From an uncultured Streptococcus sp. (GTDB lineage Bacteria; Bacillota; Bacilli; Lactobacillales; Streptococcaceae), in the NCBI GenBank assembly GCA_934216185.1, contig CAKQBM010000007.1, forward strand, positions 1 to 23,318: a stretch of DNA of 23,318 bases. Direction: 5' to 3'. Of the stretch, positions 16,157 to 23,318 are shown in pieces. Made by a program: the position numbers and the translations under genes. Below the pieces are notes generated by a model. That model saw only the letters and a program-made list of their open reading frames with translations. It ran no database searches and had not been told where the DNA came from. Numbering within the stretch: the stretch's first letter is position 1; the number at the start of each line of letters is the position of its first letter.

Positions 16157-17092
16157 TTATTTATCTTTTAATCCAAGACCCAAATCAATGAGTTTGAGTT
16201 TCACTTCTTCCAAACTCTTGCGTCCAAGATTTCGTACTTTCATCATCTCTGCTTCAGATTTTTCTGTCAAATCATGCACAGTATTGATACCGGCACGTTT
16301 CAAACAGTTGTATGAACGCACAGACAAGTCCAGTTCCTCAATCGTACGATCCAAAATACGGTCGTCAGATTCAGTATCAGCTTCTTTCATCACTTCAGTT
16401 GATTTAGCAATCTCAGTAAGATTTGTAAACAAATCAAGATGTTCTGTCAAAATACGTGCTGAAAGCCCTAAAGCATCTTCTGGAATAATTGTTCCATTTG
16501 TCAAGATTTCAAGGGTTAATTTGTCAAATCCATCATTGCTACCTACACGGGCAGGTTCCACTTGATAGTTGACTTTGGTAACTGGTGTATAAATAGAATC
16601 TACAGCAAGTGTCCCAACTGGTGCATTATCCTTTTTATTTTCATCAGCAGGTACATATCCACGACCACTGTTAACAGTCATAGTCGCTTTTAGGGAAGAA
16701 CCTTCACCGATTGTAAAGAGATAATGTTCTGGATTTACAATTTCAATATCGCTATCTGTCAAAATGTCTCCAGCTGTTACTTCAGCAGGACCTTCAACAT
16801 CCAGTTCGATGATTTTTTCGTCTTCAACGTACGATTTCACTGCAATTCCTTTAATGTTCAGAATGATTTGCATCACGTCTTCACGAACACCTGGAACTGT
16901 GTCAAACTCATGTAACACACCATCAATATTGATAGATGTTACAGCTGCTCCTGGTAGAGAAGCTAGAAGTACACGACGAAGAGAGTTACCAAGAGTTGTA
17001 CCGTAGCCACGTTCAAGTGGTTCGATTACAAACTTGCCATAATCTTTATTTTCATCAATTTTTGTTATATTTGGTTTTTCAAACTCGATCAT
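16157..17092 (-). CDS. rpoA: RNA polymerase alpha subunit
   Basis: A 311-residue subunit that nucleates RNA polymerase assembly and contacts activators and UP elements. The N-terminal dimerisation domain (about 1-228) includes [21 protein letters not shown] near 29-49. An acidic linker ([10 protein letters not shown]) leads to the C-terminal domain (about 245-311) with the helix-hairpin-helix sequence [20 protein letters not shown] and [16 protein letters not shown] precedes the ATG. It lies between rpsK and rplQ, the usual alpha-operon order in Firmicutes. Confidence 0.98.
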   Translation of the reverse strand: MIEFEKPNITKIDENKDYGKFVIEPLERGYGTTLGNSLRRVLLASLPGAAVTSINIDGVLHEFDTVPGVREDVMQIILNIKGIAVKSYVEDEKIIELDVEGPAEVTAGDILTDSDIEIVNPEHYLFTIGEGSSLKATMTVNSGRGYVPADENKKDNAPVGTLAVDSIYTPVTKVNYQVEPARVGSNDGFDKLTLEILTNGTIIPEDALGLSARILTEHLDLFTNLTEIAKSTEVMKEADTESDDRILDRTIEELDLSVRSYNCLKRAGINTVHDLTEKSEAEMMKVRNLGRKSLEEVKLKLIDLGLGLKDK

Positions 17093-17134
17093 TTAGTTAC
17101 TCCCTCTTAAACGAAAAGCAGTGTAATGCGATGA

Positions 17135-17518
17135 TTATACACGGCGACGTTTTGGAGGACGAGCACCATTGTGTGGCACTGGAGTCACATCACGAATTGC
17201 TGTTACTTCAAGACCAGCGGCAGCAAGCGCACGAATAGCTGACTCACGACCAGAACCTGGACCTTTTACAGTAACTTCAACTGATTTAAGACCGTGTTCT
17301 TGTGCAGATTTAGCAGCAGCTTCTGAAGCCATTTGAGCAGCAAATGGTGTAGATTTACGAGAACCTTTAAAACCAAGTGCACCTGCTGATGACCAAGCAA
17401 TTGCATTCCCATGCACATCAGTAATCATAACAATAGTGTTATTAAATGTAGCGTGAATATGAGCAATACCAGATTCGATATTCTTTTTCACACGACGTTT
17501 ACGTGTTGGTTTAGCCAA
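17135..17518 (-). CDS. rpsK: 30S ribosomal protein S11
   Basis: A 127-residue small-subunit platform protein starting [46 protein letters not shown] and the C-terminal [13 protein letters not shown] are S11 hallmarks. AGGAGG lies before the ATG, 23 nt after rpsM. Confidence 0.98.
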
Positions 17519-17541
17519 GATTTTTACCTCCTTATTTTATT

Positions 17542-17907
17542 TTATTTTTTCTTACCTGCAATCGCAACAGCTTTACCTTTACGAGTGCGAGCATTGTTTT
17601 TAGTGTTTTGTCCACGAACTGGAAGTCCACGACGGTGACGGATACCACGGTATGAACCGATTTCCATCAAACGTTTGATGTTCAAGTTTACTTCACGACG
17701 AAGGTCACCTTCAACTTTGATTGCGTCAACTTCACGACGGATAGCATCTTCTTGATCAGATGTAAGATCACGAACACGAATATCTTCTGAAACTCCAGCA
17801 GCTGCTAAAATTTTCTTAGATGTTGGAAGTCCGATACCATAGACATAAGTCAATGAAACTACTACGCGTTTGTCATTTGGAATGTCAACTCCAGCAATAC
17901 GAGCCAT
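17542..17907 (-). CDS. rpsM: 30S ribosomal protein S13
   Basis: A 121-residue head protein starting [20 protein letters not shown]. It has the helix-two-turn-helix region ([17 protein letters not shown]) and the basic tail [20 protein letters not shown] that contacts tRNA. It starts 17 nt after rpmJ, with AGGAG before the ATG. Confidence 0.98.
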   Translation of the reverse strand: MARIAGVDIPNDKRVVVSLTYVYGIGLPTSKKILAAAGVSEDIRVRDLTSDQEDAIRREVDAIKVEGDLRREVNLNIKRLMEIGSYRGIRHRRGLPVRGQNTKNNARTRKGKAVAIAGKKK

Positions 17908-17924
17908 GTTTTCTCCTTTCTATC

Positions 17925-18041
17925 TTATCCTTGACGTTGTTTGTGTTTTGGATTTGCTGGGCAAATTACCATAACACGACCATTACGACGAATTACTTTA
18001 CAGTATTCGCAAATTGGTTTGACCGATGGTCTTACTTTCAT
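17925..18041 (-). CDS. rpmJ: 50S ribosomal protein L36
   Basis: A 38-residue protein, [14 protein letters not shown]... ending [10 protein letters not shown], read directly from the sequence. Cys11, Cys14, Cys27 and His33 form the zinc-ribbon ligands, so this is the zinc-binding (C+) form of L36. GGAGG precedes the ATG. It lies between infA and rpsM as in other Firmicutes. Confidence 0.95.
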
Positions 18042-18064
18042 TTTTATCCCTCCAAGTCTTTCGA

Positions 18065-18283
18065 TTATTTAAAGCGGTATGTGATACGCCCACGTGTCAA
18101 ATCATACGGACTCATCTCCACTGTAACACGATCTCCCGCTAAAATACGAATATAGTTTTTACGAATTTTACCAGAAACTGTTGCTAAAATCTGATGTCCA
18201 TTTTCAAGTTCAACCGTAAACATTGCATTCGGCATTGTATCAACTACTTTGCCTTCAACTTCAATCACATCGTCTTTTGCCAC
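18065..18283 (-). CDS. infA: Translation initiation factor IF-1
   Basis: A 72-residue OB-fold factor, (V/M)[18 protein letters not shown]... ending [11 protein letters not shown]. It binds the ribosomal A site during initiation. The start is GTG at 18283, set by GGAGGTG 7 nt upstream and by family length; the open frame runs 18 codons further upstream without family similarity. Its own -35/-10 promoter lies about 75 nt upstream, so infA and the genes after it (rpmJ to rplQ) can be transcribed independently of the upstream ribosomal genes. Confidence 0.96.
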
Positions 18284-18356
18284 GCAAAAGCACCTCCATA
18301 AATTTCGATTCGATGCCTCTAGACACAGAGACAACAATTATAAGTCAGACTATCTC

Positions 18357-18385
18357 AGTATAACATTTGTAGCGGATTTTTGCAA
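18357..18385 (-). promoter_or_regulatory. Internal promoter before infA
   Basis: TTGCAA and TATACT on the minus strand are 17 nt apart, and the -10 is extended by TG (TGTTATACT). It is the best sigma-A promoter match in the window and lies in the 116-nt adk-infA spacer. Confidence 0.85.
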
Positions 18386-18399
18386 GTATGAAAAACGCT

Positions 18400-19038
18400 T
18401 TATTTCAAATTTGTCAATACTTTTTCGATATCTGCGAAGACATCATTGATATCTTGATTACCTTCGATGTCATGAACCAAACCTTTAGCACGGTAGTGAG
18501 CAATGATTGGTTCTCCTTGAGCAATATTAACATCCAAACGACGTTTTACTGTCTCAGGCTTATCATCTTCACGTTGGTAGTAATCTTCTTCTTTATAGTC
18601 AACTGGTGGGTTAAAGACCTTGTGGAAAGTTTCTCCAGTTACGCGGTGGATGATACGGCCACTCAAACGCTCCAAGAGGCTATCTGGATTCACCTCAATA
18701 TTGATGACACCCTCTAGTTCAATACCAAGTTCAGCCAATGTTTTGTCCAAGGCATGTGCTTGTTCAATTGTACGTGGATAACCATCCAACAAGAATCCTG
18801 TTTCTTTAATATCATCTTGTGAAAGACGTTCTTTTACGATTCCATTTGTAACTTCGTCAGGAACCAATTCACCCTTGTCAATGTATGACTTAGCAAGAAC
18901 ACCCATTTCAGTTTGATTTGCCATTGCAGCACGGAACATATCACCTGTTGAGATATGTGCAACATGGAATTGTTCTACGATTTTTGCTGCTTGAGTTCCC
19001 TTACCTGCACCAGGTAAGCCCATAATCAAAAGATTCAT
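18400..19038 (-). CDS. adk: Adenylate kinase
   Basis: A 212-residue enzyme that interconverts 2 ADP with ATP and AMP. The P-loop [10 protein letters not shown] is at 7-16. The AMP-binding region includes [10 protein letters not shown] and [10 protein letters not shown]. The LID begins near 126 ([19 protein letters not shown]). The LID has no cysteines, so this is the non-zinc form, unlike the Cys-containing LID of Bacillus enzymes. AAGGAG lies before the ATG. It follows secY after a 149-nt spacer with hairpins, in the usual spc-operon position. Confidence 0.98.
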   Translation of the reverse strand: MNLLIMGLPGAGKGTQAAKIVEQFHVAHISTGDMFRAAMANQTEMGVLAKSYIDKGELVPDEVTNGIVKERLSQDDIKETGFLLDGYPRTIEQAHALDKTLAELGIELEGVINIEVNPDSLLERLSGRIIHRVTGETFHKVFNPPVDYKEEDYYQREDDKPETVKRRLDVNIAQGEPIIAHYRAKGLVHDIEGNQDINDVFADIEKVLTNLK

Positions 19039-19123
19039 GATCTGATCTCCTTATTTTATTTTTAAATAGAAGCAAAAAATCTTTTCACCCCTATTTAAAA
19101 ACAAAATAGAAGAGGGGAGACCA

Positions 19124-19183
19124 AACTCTCACTAATGTTAGAGTTAAACCTCCACTCCCTCAGCATTTACTGGCTCAGTAAAT
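19124..19183 (-). other. Two hairpins in the secY-adk spacer
   Basis: ATTTACTG-3 nt-CAGTAAAT (19165-19183) lies directly after the secY stop. AACTCT-10 nt-AGAGTT (19124-19145) follows. Neither is followed by a T-run, so they are not simple terminators. The rest of the spacer is A/T-rich leader for adk. Confidence 0.5.
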
Positions 19184-19187
19184 ACTT

Positions 19188-20498
19188 TTATTCTGTTCTG
19201 TCCATGAAACCAACATACTTACGTTTCAACAGGTAACCTTCCAATTGTTTGATTCCTTCAATACCTGTAGAGATAATGATCAAAAGACTAGTTCCTCCAA
19301 AAGCAACTGCCTCTGAAAGTCCGAAAACATCTTTTGCTACGATCGGTAAAATAGAAATCACACCAAGGAAGAGAGAACCAACAGTTGCAAGACGACGAAG
19401 AAGTTTAGACATATATTCTTCTGTACCTTTACCAGGACGAACTCCGTGGATATAGGCACCGCTCTTTTGTAGGTTCTCTGCCGCTTTTTCAGGATTAATC
19501 TGTACAAACGTATAGAAGAATGTAAAGAGAATAATCAACAAAGCATACATGGCAATACCAGTTGGTGAAGTTGTTGCCAGCATTTCTTGTGCTGTTCTTA
19601 CCCAAGCCCAATCATGGCCTGTAGCGCTCAAAAACTGAAGAATAGCCGCAGGCGCTGCAGTAATCGAACTTGCAAAGATAACAGGGATAACTCCAGCAGG
19701 GTTTACCTTCAAAGGAAGGTAAGAGCTAGATGGAGCACCTTGTGCAACCTTAGTATATTGGATTGGAATTTTGTATTCTGCTTGTTGAACATAAGTTGTA
19801 AAATAAATGATCAACAATACAGTAATAATCAAAATGATTACGAAAATGATAGATGAGTTGATACGGCTACTTGGGACGTTCACAAAGTAGTCCACATAGA
19901 TGCCCTGAATCATCTCTGGAATTGATGCAACAATCCCGGCAAAGATAATCATAGAAACACCATTTCCGTATCCCTTATCTGTAATTTGCTCTCCCAACCA
20001 AGTCACAATCATACTACCAGCTGTTAAGATGATACCAATCATGATAAAGACTTGTGGTGTAAGAGCTGTTTTCAACAATTGAGCTCCAGCCAAAGTATTA
20101 AAACCAGCTGTAATCCCGATAGATTGTACAAAAGCTAGAACAAGAGCAATATAACGAGTAGCTTGATTTAATTTTCTTCGACCTACTTCCCCTTGTTTAC
20201 CCCACTCTACAAACTTGGGTAAAATATCCATTTGCAAGAGTTGGACAACGATAGAGGCCGTAATGTAGGGGCTAACACCAAGAGCAAAAACTGAGAAGTT
20301 TTTCATGGCATTCCCTGAGACCAAGCTCAACATGTTTAAGAAGGATAATCCACTTAAAGCATTCAAGCTATTGGCATTCACACCAGGAACTGTAATACTA
20401 GTTCCGATACGAAAGACCAAAACGATAAAAATTGTAAATAAAATTTTTGATCGAACCTGCTTGACTTTAAGAGCTTCTCTTAATAATTTAAAAAACAT
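19188..20498 (-). CDS. secY: Protein translocase subunit SecY
   Basis: A 436-residue channel protein of the Sec translocon with ten predicted membrane helices. The conserved start is MFFKLLREALKVKQVRSKILF. Also seen are GVSPYITASIVVQLLQMDI (helix 2) and GAYIHGVRPGKGTEEYMSKLLRRL, the cytoplasmic loop that contacts SecA and ribosomes. AGAGGTGAC precedes the ATG, 12 nt after rplO, showing tight coupling. This is the housekeeping SecY, as its ribosomal operon position and length fit SecY1 and not the accessory SecY2. Confidence 0.98.
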   Translation of the reverse strand: MFFKLLREALKVKQVRSKILFTIFIVLVFRIGTSITVPGVNANSLNALSGLSFLNMLSLVSGNAMKNFSVFALGVSPYITASIVVQLLQMDILPKFVEWGKQGEVGRRKLNQATRYIALVLAFVQSIGITAGFNTLAGAQLLKTALTPQVFIMIGIILTAGSMIVTWLGEQITDKGYGNGVSMIIFAGIVASIPEMIQGIYVDYFVNVPSSRINSSIIFVIILIITVLLIIYFTTYVQQAEYKIPIQYTKVAQGAPSSSYLPLKVNPAGVIPVIFASSITAAPAAILQFLSATGHDWAWVRTAQEMLATTSPTGIAMYALLIILFTFFYTFVQINPEKAAENLQKSGAYIHGVRPGKGTEEYMSKLLRRLATVGSLFLGVISILPIVAKDVFGLSEAVAFGGTSLLIIISTGIEGIKQLEGYLLKRKYVGFMDRTE

Positions 20499-20510
20499 AG
20501 GTCACCTCTC

Positions 20511-20951
20511 TTAGATGACTTCTACTGAACCACCTTTAGCAGTGATAGCTTCTTCAGCTGATTTAGAGAATTTAGCTGCTTTCACAGTCAATTTCTTAGT
20601 CAACTCACCGTTACCAAGAACTTTAATACCTGATTTTTCAGCTTTAACAATTCCTGCTTCGATAAGAACAACTGGAGTAACTTCAGCACCATCTTCAAAG
20701 ACGTTCAATTGGTCAAGGTTGACAATTGCGTATTCTTTAGCGTTGATGTTAGTGAATCCACGTTTTGGAAGACGACGGAACAATGGAGTTTGTCCACCTT
20801 CAAAACCAAGGCGAACTCCGCCACCGCTACGAGCTTTTTGACCTTTTTGACCACGACCAGATGTTTTACCGTTACCTGATGAAGTACCACGACCAACGCG
20901 GTTACGTACTTTACGAGAACCTTCTGCAGGTTTCAATTCATGAAGTTTCAT
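20511..20951 (-). CDS. rplO: 50S ribosomal protein L15
   Basis: A 146-residue protein with the basic Gly-rich N-terminus [20 protein letters not shown] followed by [19 protein letters not shown], typical of L15, and a folded C-terminal half. GGAGAAAA precedes the ATG. It is coupled to secY. The 144-nt spacer before it, after rpmD, is highly structured. Confidence 0.98.
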   Translation of the reverse strand: MKLHELKPAEGSRKVRNRVGRGTSSGNGKTSGRGQKGQKARSGGGVRLGFEGGQTPLFRRLPKRGFTNINAKEYAIVNLDQLNVFEDGAEVTPVVLIEAGIVKAEKSGIKVLGNGELTKKLTVKAAKFSKSAEEAITAKGGSVEVI

Positions 20952-20991
20952 TTTTATTTTCTCCTCTTTTGTAAAATGCTAGCGCCGATAA

Positions 20992-21090
20992 GGGAGAAAA
21001 GGTTGTCTCCCCCATCAACTCGCCTATACGACGTCATCATAGATGACTATATCTAGTTTTAGGGGATGGTATACTGCACATCCCCTAAAA
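20992..21090 (-). other. Row of three hairpins in the rpmD-rplO spacer
   Basis: In minus-strand order: TTTTAGGGGATG-10 nt-CATCCCCTAAAA, a perfect 12-bp stem (21090-21057); GTCATC-3 nt-GATGAC (21047-21033); and GGGAGA-8 nt-TCTCCC (21011-20992). The last lies just before the rplO ribosome-binding site. The first has no T-run after it, so it is not a standard terminator. Roles could be mRNA processing, stability or attenuation. Confidence 0.6.
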
Positions 21091-21095
21091 ATTCA

Positions 21096-21278
21096 TTAGT
21101 TTACTTCTTCAACTGTTACCAAGTGAGATACTGCTGTGATCATACCACGGATAGCAGCGTTATCTTCTTTAATAACAGAGCTGTTCAATTTGCCAAGTCC
21201 AAGTGCTACAACAGTTTTACGTTGTGATGGAATGCGTCCGATTGGAGACTTAGTCAAAGTAATTTTAATTTGAGCCAT
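21096..21278 (-). CDS. rpmD: 50S ribosomal protein L30
   Basis: A 60-residue protein, [20 protein letters not shown], ending HLVTVEEVN. The ATG at 21278 is chosen from AAGGGGA just upstream and family length; the open frame runs 18 codons further up into the rpsE end. It starts 13 nt after rpsE. Confidence 0.96.
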   Translation of the reverse strand: MAQIKITLTKSPIGRIPSQRKTVVALGLGKLNSSVIKEDNAAIRGMITAVSHLVTVEEVN

Positions 21279-21291
21279 TTTATCCCCTTTC

Positions 21292-21786
21292 TTATGCCAA
21301 ATCAGAAACTGAAATACCACGAAGGGCAGCAACTTCTTCAGCGCGTTTCAATTGTTTCAAACCTTCAACAGTTGCACGAACAATGTTGATTGGAGTGTTA
21401 GAACCAAGTGATTTAGATGTAATATCTGCCACACCTGCCAATTCCACAACGGCACGAACTGCACCACCAGCGGCAACTCCAGAACCTTCTACAGCAGGTT
21501 TCAACAATACCTTAGCTCCACCGAATTCTGAAAGAACTTCGTGTGGGATTGTTGTTCCAACCATAGGAACTTCGATCAAGTTTTTCTTAGCATCATCTAC
21601 TGCTTTACGGATTGCTTCTGGAACTTCTTGAGCTTTACCAGTACCAAATCCTACGCGACCGTTGTGGTCACCAACAACAACAAGAGCTGCGAAACGAAGA
21701 CGACGTCCACCTTTAACAACTTTTGTAACACGGTTGACAGCAACTACGCGTTCTTCTAATTCAACTGCATTGTCTTTAAATGCCAT
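21292..21786 (-). CDS. rpsE: 30S ribosomal protein S5
   Basis: A 164-residue small-subunit protein important for decoding fidelity. The N-terminal dsRNA-binding-like domain includes [20 protein letters not shown] and [20 protein letters not shown]. The C-terminal domain has [17 protein letters not shown] and [24 protein letters not shown] lies before the ATG, 17 nt after rplR. Confidence 0.98.
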   Translation of the reverse strand: MAFKDNAVELEERVVAVNRVTKVVKGGRRLRFAALVVVGDHNGRVGFGTGKAQEVPEAIRKAVDDAKKNLIEVPMVGTTIPHEVLSEFGGAKVLLKPAVEGSGVAAGGAVRAVVELAGVADITSKSLGSNTPINIVRATVEGLKQLKRAEEVAALRGISVSDLA

Positions 21787-21803
21787 TTTCTAGTGTCCTC
21801 CTA

Positions 21804-22160
21804 TTAGAATTTCAATCCGTTTTCACGAGCTGCATCAGCCAAAGCTTTCACACGTCCGTGATATAGATATCCACCGCGGTCGAACACCACTTCTGAAATA
21901 CCTTTAGCGTTTGCACGTTCTGCAACGAGTTTACCGACAGCAACGGCTTGTTCAGTTTTAGTTCCTTTTGAAACTTCTTTGTCAAGAGTTGAAGCACTTG
22001 CGAGCGTTACACCCGCTACGTCATCAATCACTTGAGCGTAGATGCCTGTATTAGAACGGAATACGTTCAAACGTGGGCGATCAGCAGTTCCAGAGAGTTT
22101 TCCGCGAACGCGACGGTGGCGTTTTTGGCGGAGTTTGTTTTTATCTGGTTTTGAAATCAC
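21804..22160 (-). CDS. rplR: 50S ribosomal protein L18
   Basis: A 118-residue 5S rRNA-binding protein, (V/M)[19 protein letters not shown]..., with [20 protein letters not shown] and the C-terminal [20 protein letters not shown]. The start is GTG at 22160, supported by AGAGGTG upstream and family length; the frame continues 13 codons upstream without similarity. A small hairpin, GTGC-3 nt-GCAC at 22189-22199, lies before the ribosome-binding site. Confidence 0.96.
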
Positions 22161-22218
22161 AGTTTTCACCTCTTTAGTTTTAAATCGTGTGCTATGCACA
22201 AAGTTGGAAAATAGGTTG

Positions 22219-22237
22219 GTGGTTGAGAATCAACCAC
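22219..22237 (-). other. Hairpin in the rplF-rplR spacer
   Basis: GTGGTTGA-3 nt-TCAACCAC is a perfect 8-bp stem just after the rplF stop. No T-run follows. Confidence 0.5.
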
Positions 22238-22243
22238 TCAACA

Positions 22244-22780
22244 TTATTTACCTGTTTTACCTTCTTTACGGCGAACGAATTCACCAACGTAACGGATACC
22301 TTTACCTTTATATGGTTCTGGTGAACGAAGGCTACGTACGTAAGCAGCTGTTTGACCAACTACTTCTTTTGAAATTCCGCTAACAACGATTGTTGTTGGG
22401 TTTGGAAGTTCAAAAGTAATTCCTTCTGGAGCTTCAACTTCGTCTGGATGAGATTTACCAACAGCCAAAACAAGTTTAGATCCTTGAAGTTGTGCACGGT
22501 AACCAACCCCGCGCATTTCAAGTTCTTTCTTGAATCCTTCTGATACACCAACAACCATGTTGTTCAAAAGGGCACGAGTAGTTCCGTGGATAGTTTTCAT
22601 TTCTTTTGAATCGTTTGGACGGTGAAGAGTTACTTCAGTACCTTCCACACGAATTTCAATATCTTTTGAGAACTCACGAGTAAGTTCTCCTTTAGGTCCT
22701 TTTACAGTTACAACGTTGTCATTGTTAGTGAGTTCAACACCAGCAGGCAACACGATAACTTTATTACCAATACGTGACAT
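22244..22780 (-). CDS. rplF: 50S ribosomal protein L6
   Basis: A 178-residue protein with the duplicated L6 fold. It starts [34 protein letters not shown] and the C-terminal [19 protein letters not shown] are hallmarks. AGGAGAAAA precedes the ATG. A 187-nt structured spacer separates it from rpsH, long for this operon. Confidence 0.98.
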   Translation of the reverse strand: MSRIGNKVIVLPAGVELTNNDNVVTVKGPKGELTREFSKDIEIRVEGTEVTLHRPNDSKEMKTIHGTTRALLNNMVVGVSEGFKKELEMRGVGYRAQLQGSKLVLAVGKSHPDEVEAPEGITFELPNPTTIVVSGISKEVVGQTAAYVRSLRSPEPYKGKGIRYVGEFVRRKEGKTGK

Positions 22781-22834
22781 GTTTATTTTCTCCTGTTAAA
22801 TTGTCAGGCCAGAACGGCCAGTTTTCACGGGGTT

Positions 22835-22956
22835 AAATCGATTTCTCGATTTGAAGGGACATTTAGGTTTCAATTTCAAAGTGAATCTAGGCAGAGTCTC
22901 GCAGGCATAACTTTGGGTTAGGCAAGAGACGATAACGAAGAGTCACAAAGAAATTG
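22835..22956 (-). other. Multi-tier folded spacer between rpsH and rplF
   Basis: In minus-strand order CAATTTC (22956-22950) pairs with GAAATTG (22877-22871). After a symmetric TTT/TTT internal loop, GTGA (22946-22943) pairs with TCAC (22884-22881). Inside are GTCTC/GAGAC (22930-22926 with 22900-22896) and TAAC/GTTA at the apex. A separate hairpin AAATCGA-4 nt-TCGATTT lies at 22835-22852, closer to rplF. No terminator T-run and no open frame of note is seen. Confidence 0.55.
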
Positions 22957-22967
22957 GGAGCTAAATA

Positions 22968-23318
22968 TTACCAAACGTAAGCGATAACTTCTCCACCAAC
23001 ATTCTTTTGGCGTGCTTCTTTATCAGTAAGCAAACCTTCAGAAGTTGAAAGGATAGCAATTCCAAGTCCGTTAAGAACTTTTGGAAGGTCTTCACGTTTT
23101 TTGTAGACACGAAGTCCTGGTTTAGAAACACGTTTCAAGTTAGTGATAACTTTTTCACCGTTTGGTCCGTATTTAAGGAATACACGGATGATGCCTTGTT
23201 TGTCATCTTCGATGATTTCAACGTTTTTTACAAAACCTTCACGTTTAAGGATTTCAGCAATCCCTTTTTTGATGTTTGATGCAGGTACTTCAAGTACTTC
23301 GTGTTTAGCTTGGTTAGC
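22968..23318 (-). CDS. rpsH: 30S ribosomal protein S8, C-terminal part (runs off the window)
   Basis: 116 codons and the stop are present; about 16 N-terminal residues lie beyond the right edge, judging from the usual 132-residue length. The visible part starts [19 protein letters not shown] and ends [28 protein letters not shown] is the conserved C-terminal rRNA-binding region. S8 binds 16S rRNA helix 21 and is the autoregulator of the spc operon in E. coli, which makes the folded spacer just after it notable. Confidence 0.97.
   Translation of the reverse strand, partial: ANQAKHEVLEVPASNIKKGIAEILKREGFVKNVEIIEDDKQGIIRVFLKYGPNGEKVITNLKRVSKPGLRVYKKREDLPKVLNGLGIAILSTSEGLLTDKEARQKNVGGEVIAYVW

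Noticed and set aside
1..23318. CRISPR arrays, tRNA or rRNA genes, insertion-sequence transposases, prophage genes.
   Set aside because: No repeat-spacer array, tRNA/rRNA sequence or transposase-like protein was seen on either strand.

Overview
The window looks like chromosomal DNA of a mitis-group streptococcus (Streptococcus mitis/oralis/pneumoniae relatives). The evidence is low-GC coding with AGGAGG ribosome-binding sites, extended -10 promoters (TGnTATAAT), one full and one decayed BOX repeat, a small RNA gene driven by a CiaR-type direct repeat, and a ribosomal spc/alpha cluster followed by the UPF0237/UPF0210 gene pair and a phosphoglycerate mutase-family gene. Species is not resolved. 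The gene order resembles pneumococcus as I recall it, but pneumococcus has a PTS/formate acetyltransferase block between leuS and the iron-type ABC transporter, which is absent here.

Layout. 1-1976 (minus): end of an operon with an ABC-2 ATPase, its permease and a LytTR regulator cut by the window edge. 2227-4728 (minus): leuS with its own promoter and terminator. 4876-12597 (plus): the accessory core, made of a YesM/YesN-type two-component system, two paralogous solute-binding lipoproteins, an ABC ATPase and a fused double-length permease. 12600-12940: two convergent terminators with a BOX element between them. 12941-15494 (minus): phosphoglycerate mutase-family protein, a CiaR-type small RNA (csRNA), a UPF0210 protein and a UPF0237 ACT-domain protein. 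15584-23318 (minus): distal half of the ribosomal super-operon, rpsH(partial)-rplF-rplR-rpsE-rpmD-rplO-secY-adk-infA-rpmJ-rpsM-rpsK-rpoA-rplQ, with an internal promoter before infA and a terminator after rplQ.

How the parts may work together. The two-component system, the extra lipoprotein and the Fbp-like ABC transporter form one co-oriented block. Neither lipoprotein has the adjacent tyrosine pair used by classical ferric-binding proteins, and a near-consensus CcpA cre site precedes the second one. This fits phosphorylated-carbohydrate uptake, as in the HptRSA sensor and AfuABC transporter, better than the usual 'iron transporter' label. In that reading the first lipoprotein assists the sensor and the second feeds the permease. 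This is inference.

The other main signal is the csRNA gene at 13675-13826. It has a perfect TTTAAG-N5-TTTAAG repeat, a -10 box 10 nt downstream, two CCUCCU anti-Shine-Dalgarno copies and a terminator. One copy can pair over 15 bases (one bulge) with the ribosome-binding site of the adjacent UPF0210 gene. Several spacers inside the ribosomal operon also fold into clear hairpins, above all the 187-nt rpsH-rplF spacer.
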